Assembly: GCF_900142195.1 (NCBI RefSeq)
Contig: NZ_FRAB01000010.1
Coordinates: 62,001-126,000, forward strand
DNA length: 64,000 bases
Source of the DNA: Paraburkholderia terricola
GTDB lineage: Bacteria; Pseudomonadota; Gammaproteobacteria; Burkholderiales; Burkholderiaceae
Direction: 5' to 3'
The translations under genes were made by a program, and so were the position numbers. The notes under the pieces were generated by a model. That model saw nothing but the letters and a program-made list of their open reading frames with translations, was not told the DNA's origin and searched no databases. Of this stretch, positions 60,043 through 64,000 are shown piece after piece; positions within the stretch are counted from its first letter, which is position 1; the number at the start of each line of letters is the position of its first letter.

Positions 60043-61278
60043 TCACACTTCACGCAACGGCTTTTGACACGCGGCGAGCACCGCGCCGGCCGCGAGCAGC
60101 AGCGCGGAATAGATCAAACCGCGCGCGAGGCCCGCGCCGTCCGAGACCCAACCGATCACCATCGGCCCGACGATCTGTCCGAACGCGAACACGATCGTGA
60201 ATGCGCTGATGCCCTTGGCCCAGTGACTCGCGGGCAGATTGTGGCGCACGAAAGCCGTGGTCGATGCAACGGCCGAGAGAAACGTCGCGCCGAACAGCAC
60301 GCCCGAGACGAACGCCACCCACGGCTGCGCGAACAGCGCGGGCAACAGCGTCGCTATCGCGAGCAACGCGTTGAGCACCGCGAGCGCCTGGCCGCCGCGC
60401 ATGCGGTCCAGCAAGCCCGACCATACGCGTGCCGAGACCACCGTCGCCACGCCGAGCAGCAGATAGAAGCCGGTCACGATCGACGCGCTCATGCCCGTGT
60501 TGCGCAGGAGCGCCACGATGAAGGTCATGTAGCCGATATAGCCGACGCCGAACAACGTGTAGCCCGCCAGCGCGGCAATGAAGCGAGGCCAACGCGGCGC
60601 ATCCGCGGCGTTGGCCGACTGCGCTGCCGTATGCACTGTCGCGTGCACGCTTTCGATTTTTTTGGCCGCGCCTATCGCCACGATCGAGAACGCCATGCAC
60701 GCCGCGGCCAGCGCGAACCAGGCGAACTGCCAGCCGTGCGCGACGTTGAAGATCGTCAGCGGCACGAGCAGCGATGAAGCCACGATGCCCCATCCCGTGC
60801 CGCCGTAATACAAGCCGAGGACGAACCCCGCATCGCATGGTCTCGCCGATGCGAGCCGCGCTGCCAGCACGCCGCCGCTGATGAAAATCGCCGCGCTGCT
60901 TGCGCCGGTGATCACGCGCAAGACGAGCAGCGAATGCGTATCGGCGAGCAGGCCGCTACACGCCATCAGCAACGCCGTGACGATGCAACCGGCGCCGAAC
61001 AATGCGCCGGCCGACCAGCGGCGCGCAAGACGTGGAAAAGCCAGCGCGCCGAGCAGATAGCCGAGCGCATTGGCCGTGTTCATCGCGCCGGCTTCGGCGA
61101 AGCTCCAGCCGAGATCGAGTTTCATCGACGGCAACAGCAGTGCGTACGCGAAGCGGGCGAACCCGAGCGCGATCGCGCTGCCGAGCGATAGCGCGGCGGC
61201 GAGCGCCAACGTGGGCAGACGTTGGGCCGTTTCGATGGCGGCGGAGGTCGATGCGGTGTCGATTGATTTTGTCGGCAT
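60043..61278 (-). CDS. YbfB/YjiJ-family MFS transporter
   Basis: Inner-membrane protein of 411 residues with about twelve segments. The first segment ALGFARFAYALLLPSMKLDLGWSFAEAGAMNTANALGYLLGAL is the YbfB/YjiJ signature, and the mid-protein loop carries a Lys/Glu-rich part (GAAKKIESVHATVH). Substrate unknown. Codon use fits the neighbourhood. Confidence 0.87.
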   Translation of the reverse strand: MPTKSIDTASTSAAIETAQRLPTLALAAALSLGSAIALGFARFAYALLLPSMKLDLGWSFAEAGAMNTANALGYLLGALAFPRLARRWSAGALFGAGCIVTALLMACSGLLADTHSLLVLRVITGASSAAIFISGGVLAARLASARPCDAGFVLGLYYGGTGWGIVASSLLVPLTIFNVAHGWQFAWFALAAACMAFSIVAIGAAKKIESVHATVHTAAQSANAADAPRWPRFIAALAGYTLFGVGYIGYMTFIVALLRNTGMSASIVTGFYLLLGVATVVSARVWSGLLDRMRGGQALAVLNALLAIATLLPALFAQPWVAFVSGVLFGATFLSAVASTTAFVRHNLPASHWAKGISAFTIVFAFGQIVGPMVIGWVSDGAGLARGLIYSALLLAAGAVLAACQKPLREV

Positions 61279-61682
61279 TGGCTGGCGCGATAGACAACGA
61301 TTGTCTGCAGACCGATTGCGGCGGGCGTGTGGAACGGCCGCTTCGTCATCATATCCGTGGACGCCTGGCGGGGCTGACAGTTAGTTGCAGGGCAACGAAC
61401 CGTCGAACACCCTCCAAATGAGAATGATTTGCATCTAGACGCAAATTACTCCATCATGAAGCCCTTGCCGCAAACCGAACACACGAATTCATGACCACGC
61501 CGAACGTCAGCCGCGCCGAGGCCGAACGCCTACGCCGCGCAATTGCAGCGGTAGCCGCAAGCAGCTGAACAGAGGCCGCGTCATCGCCTATCCGTCGCAC
61601 GCAACAAGCGCTGGCCTGCGACGCGGCACTCATCCGCTCAGGCCGGCGCGACGCATTGGACCGTGTCCATTCAGGAGCATCG
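61279..61682. other. Intergenic region with Fur-box-like site
   Basis: About 400 bp with no strong gene; a 25-codon frame from 61491 has no recognisable product. The Fur-like element at 61417-61435 is the main feature. Confidence 0.45.
61417..61435 (+). promoter_or_regulatory. Probable Fur box
   Basis: AATGAGAATGATTTGCATC resembles the Burkholderiales Fur-box form (GAGAATGATT-x-GCAT) in an AT-enriched patch, about 250 bp before the unknown protein and phosphopantetheinyl-transferase-like genes. It suggests iron repression. Confidence 0.6.
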
Positions 61683-62162
61683 ATGAACTTCCGCTCTCAC
61701 TACAGCAGCCGTCCCGAACTGATCGACGATCATCCGGCCGACAGCACCGACGCCCCCGACCGCACGGTCCTCAGCGCGGTACGCACATGGCTTCGGCCGG
61801 CTTGCGAAACCGCGCGCGGCGGCGTGCACTGGCGCGACATTCTGCGCGGCGTGGGCTTGCGGCAAGACGGCATCGAACACTTCGACCTGCTGATGCATTC
61901 GCTGATGCATGTGTCGTATCGTCCGCTCGACATGCGCTGCCGCTGCGCGAGCGATCTCGGCAAGGACGAAGCCGTGATTCTGCAAACCATCGCGCTGCTG
62001 CAAAAAACGCATAGCGGCGCCGCGTTGCGCATGCTGAGCGAGTGGCTGCCTGGGCCTGCCGTCAGCGGCGTGTTGAAGCTGATCCGCTGGTTCGCGATCG
62101 ATCTGCTCGACGCCGGCGTGGAACTCGATGTGCAAGCGCGCCGCGTCACGTATATGCATTGA
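61683..62162 (+). CDS. Hypothetical protein, possibly iron-regulated, 159 residues
   Basis: Soluble protein with CAGGAG eight bases before the ATG. It has no family I recognise. It is mostly helical with DILRGVGLRQDGIEHFDLLMHSLMHV and LIRWFAIDLLDAGVEL, and contains a CRCAS motif. It is followed 12 bp later by a phosphopantetheinyl-transferase-like gene, and a Fur-like site lies upstream, so a link to siderophore synthesis is possible. Nothing in the sequence proves it. Confidence 0.65.
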   Translation: MNFRSHYSSRPELIDDHPADSTDAPDRTVLSAVRTWLRPACETARGGVHWRDILRGVGLRQDGIEHFDLLMHSLMHVSYRPLDMRCRCASDLGKDEAVILQTIALLQKTHSGAALRMLSEWLPGPAVSGVLKLIRWFAIDLLDAGVELDVQARRVTYMH

Positions 62163-62174
62163 GGAGCGGAGCGC

Positions 62175-63047
62175 ATGCCGTTGGAACTGGAATCGGAATT
62201 GGCGTCCGCGGCGCCGCCCGTGTCGAAGCATGCGCGGGACGCCGACAGCGGCAACCCACGCGCGGCCGACGTGGACGAGGCGTCCGTCCATGCCAGCGTC
62301 GAACGCATCGCGCAGCCCGCGCGAATCGCTCGCGTCATCGCCTCCGCGGCCGCGCCCGCATTCCTATCGCACCCGCTGACGCGCCACTATCCGCGCAGCC
62401 TTGCCGCGCCGCGCGCGGGCGAGCTGCATTTGTGGCGATTCCGCTGTGAATGGCTGCCCGTGCCGGTGCAGGAAGGCGACAGTTGGCTCTCGAAGACCGA
62501 GCGCGAGCGCGCGCGGCTGCATCCGAACGCCGCGCTGCGCAAACGCTTTATCGTCGCGCGCGTGGTGGCGCGCTGGATCGTCGGGAATCTGTTCGACTGC
62601 GAGCCTCGCAGCATCGATCTCCTGGACGACGGCGAAGAGAAGCTGCGCGCGCGTCATCCGCATGATGGCCGCGGCATCGTGATCGATATTGCGTATGGCG
62701 GCATCTGGATCGTCGTCGGCATTGCGTCGACGGCGCTTGGGCTGAGCGTGATCGCGCCGTCGCCTGGCAATGCGATTGGCGAGCTGCCCGAAGCCTCACG
62801 CCGGCATGCGCGCTACAGCAGCCTGTGCAATGCGTTGCGCCATGCGCCCGTCGATCTGGATGCGGACCTGCTCCTGAGCGATGCCACAGCGCACGCGTTC
62901 GATCTCGCGGAGCATGGCCGCTGGCATGTGCTCGATCTGCCGATGCCCGGCAAGATTCGCGCGGCGGTCGCGCTCGCGCAGCCGGTCACGCAGGTGCATA
63001 CCTTTGGCTGGCCGAAGGCTTCGGCGTTTGATCCGGCGAACGCCTAG
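62175..63047 (+). CDS. Phosphopantetheinyl-transferase-like protein lacking metal site
   Basis: A 290-residue protein. The region WLSKTERERARLHPNAALRKRFIVARVVARWIVGNLF (about 105-140) has the layout of the N-terminal half of Sfp-type transferases, and VIDIAYGGIWIVVGIAST stands where N-x-SHS-G...A would be. The following GLSVIAP replaces the Mg-binding G-V-D-x-E. The second Sfp motif (WxxKEA) is also absent. It is therefore probably not an active transferase; it may be an accessory or degenerate paralogue of the intact enzyme next door, with which it converges (4-bp overlap). GGAGCGGAG precedes the ATG. Confidence 0.6.
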   Translation: MPLELESELASAAPPVSKHARDADSGNPRAADVDEASVHASVERIAQPARIARVIASAAAPAFLSHPLTRHYPRSLAAPRAGELHLWRFRCEWLPVPVQEGDSWLSKTERERARLHPNAALRKRFIVARVVARWIVGNLFDCEPRSIDLLDDGEEKLRARHPHDGRGIVIDIAYGGIWIVVGIASTALGLSVIAPSPGNAIGELPEASRRHARYSSLCNALRHAPVDLDADLLLSDATAHAFDLAEHGRWHVLDLPMPGKIRAAVALAQPVTQVHTFGWPKASAFDPANA

Positions 63048-63739
63048 CCGCGCGTTTTCGCCGACCACGCCACGCACGCGGCATATCCATCCGGCGCCGC
63101 GATCCAGCACGCGGCAATCTCGCGCATGTCGTCCGCAATCCGGTTGCGCAGCGTCACTTGAGTACGCTCGCGCGGCAACACCGTCAAATGCTGCAACCCG
63201 CGCGTGATGCCCACCCCCGTCGTTTTTACGAGCGCTTCTTTCGCGACCCAGCCGTCGTAAAAGGCGTCGATCTGCTGGCTCATGTCCAGACGCTCGATCC
63301 ACGCGGCCTCGTCTGGCGCGAGCGTCAACGACGCAATCGAACGCCAATCGAATTCATCGCTGCGCTGCTCGATGTCCACGCCGACGCGCCGAACCGCCGA
63401 CATCGCGATGAGCCCATGCGCGCCCGCATGCGATACGTTGAAGTCGTACGCATTGGAATCCGCGAGACGGGGACGGCGGTTTGCATCGGGCGTAAAACGG
63501 ACGGCGTTAGCCGCGATGCCGAGCCGCGGCGCAAGTTGCTCACGCAGCGCGACGCGAACGCTCGCAAAGCGCAATGCATCCTCATGGCGGCGGAAGTTGC
63601 CGGCACGCGCGCGCTCGTCGCCGCTGAGCGGTGCGAAGGCCGCGTCATCCAGCGACGCGGCGAAAGCGAAATCGACCCGCCACAACATCATGTCGGACGG
63701 GCCCTCGTGCGGCAATGGAACAGCTTCGATCGAATACAT
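63044..63739 (-). CDS. Sfp-type 4'-phosphopantetheinyl transferase
   Basis: Enzyme of about 231 residues that loads phosphopantetheine from CoA onto carrier proteins of NRPS/PKS or fatty-acid synthesis. Motifs are intact: FNVSHAGAHGLIAMS, VGVDIEQ with the Mg-binding Asp and Glu, and DGWVAKEALVKTTGVG. The start is unsure: ATG 63739 is used here, while GTG 63763 and TTG 63778 are in frame upstream. No NRPS or PKS gene lies in the window. Confidence 0.88.
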   Translation of the reverse strand: MYSIEAVPLPHEGPSDMMLWRVDFAFAASLDDAAFAPLSGDERARAGNFRRHEDALRFASVRVALREQLAPRLGIAANAVRFTPDANRRPRLADSNAYDFNVSHAGAHGLIAMSAVRRVGVDIEQRSDEFDWRSIASLTLAPDEAAWIERLDMSQQIDAFYDGWVAKEALVKTTGVGITRGLQHLTVLPRERTQVTLRNRIADDMREIAACWIAAPDGYAACVAWSAKTRG

Positions 63740-63822
63740 CGCAAAGGTTCGGACGTGATACACGCGCTCGCAAGGCAATAATCGCGACTCTACCCGAACT
63801 GACGCCCGAAGCCACTCGATCT

Positions 63823-64000
63823 TTAGATGCGCTTCATCTCCTTCGGCACGCCGATCAGCAATGCAGCGCCGCTGACGAACAGCAACGCGGTCAACACATA
63901 AAGCGCGTTATCCATGCTGCCGGTGTGCGTCTTGATGAGACCGATCACCCAAGGGCTCACGATGCCGCTCGTAATGCCGATGCTGCTGATCAACGCAATC
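63823..64000 (-). CDS. MFS transporter, C-terminal end (5' part outside window)
   Basis: Fifty-eight codons before the stop at 63823. ALISSIGITSGIVSPWVIGL and the last membrane segment ALYVLTALLFVSGAALLIG, ending VPKEMKRI, resemble the end of ACS-family (anion:cation symporter) MFS permeases. The start and most of the protein lie beyond the window. Confidence 0.7.
   Translation of the reverse strand, partial: IALISSIGITSGIVSPWVIGLIKTHTGSMDNALYVLTALLFVSGAALLIGVPKEMKRI

Overview
The window is GC-rich, densely coded DNA from a beta-proteobacterium of the order Burkholderiales, most likely Paraburkholderia or a close relative. This is inferred from gene content: Burkholderia-type porin, PenA/PenR-like beta-lactamase pair, oxalate, ferulate and acid-sugar catabolism, and Sfp-type phosphopantetheinyl transferase. 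No rRNA, tRNA, insertion sequence or CRISPR array was seen. No database search could be run, so family names rest on motifs and remembered family features.

Layout. (1) 1-9.4 kb: a ferulate/hydroxycinnamate module: ech-vdh-fcs on the minus strand, a divergent MarR regulator, an aromatic-acid MFS transporter, a porin and a tannase/feruloyl-esterase lipoprotein. Two near-identical palindromes, one before ech and one before the transporter, look like the MarR operators. (2) 9.8-12.7 kb: a double-domain KaiC-like ATPase with a lone receiver protein, and an HPP/CBS membrane protein containing a 9-bp tandem repeat. (3) 12.8-26.4 kb: an oxalate module on the minus strand (oxlT, gntR, oxc, two frc paralogues, a PAS protein, a small conserved protein, a FAH-family protein, pntAB) with a divergent LysR gene. 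(4) 26.5-28.4 kb: class A beta-lactamase and its divergent LysR regulator.

(5) 28.4-50.5 kb holds the most unusual content: an apparent sigma-54-controlled peptide-export system. Six small genes encode proteins with a shared double-glycine leader (consensus near DLS-x4-LD-x2-AM-x-A-V-x-GG). One large minus-strand operon encodes a leader peptide, a TolC-like outer-membrane factor, a tandem-FHA membrane protein, an HlyD-like adaptor, a PpiC-like protein, a 1018-residue exporter (two cNMP-binding domains, C39 peptidase, ABC) and a sigma-54 activator. Around it lie a PP2C phosphatase, a Ser/Thr kinase, a caspase/FGE fusion, an LRAT-domain protein and two DUF4399 proteins. TGGCAY-N5-(T/A/G)TGCA elements precede four peptide transcription units including the exporter operon, so the activator probably drives its own operon. 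Three of those transcripts would start with a similar small hairpin.

(6) 50.6-59 kb: an SDR gene and a predicted acid-sugar catabolic locus (VOC protein, RuBisCO-like protein, DUF1537 kinase, fused TRAP permease, TRAP binding protein, LacI regulator). (7) 59-64 kb: a 24-residue membrane peptide, Lrp regulator, YbfB-type MFS transporter, a Fur-box-preceded pair (unknown protein plus a phosphopantetheinyl-transferase-like protein lacking the metal-binding motif), an intact Sfp-type phosphopantetheinyl transferase, and the C-terminal end of another MFS transporter.
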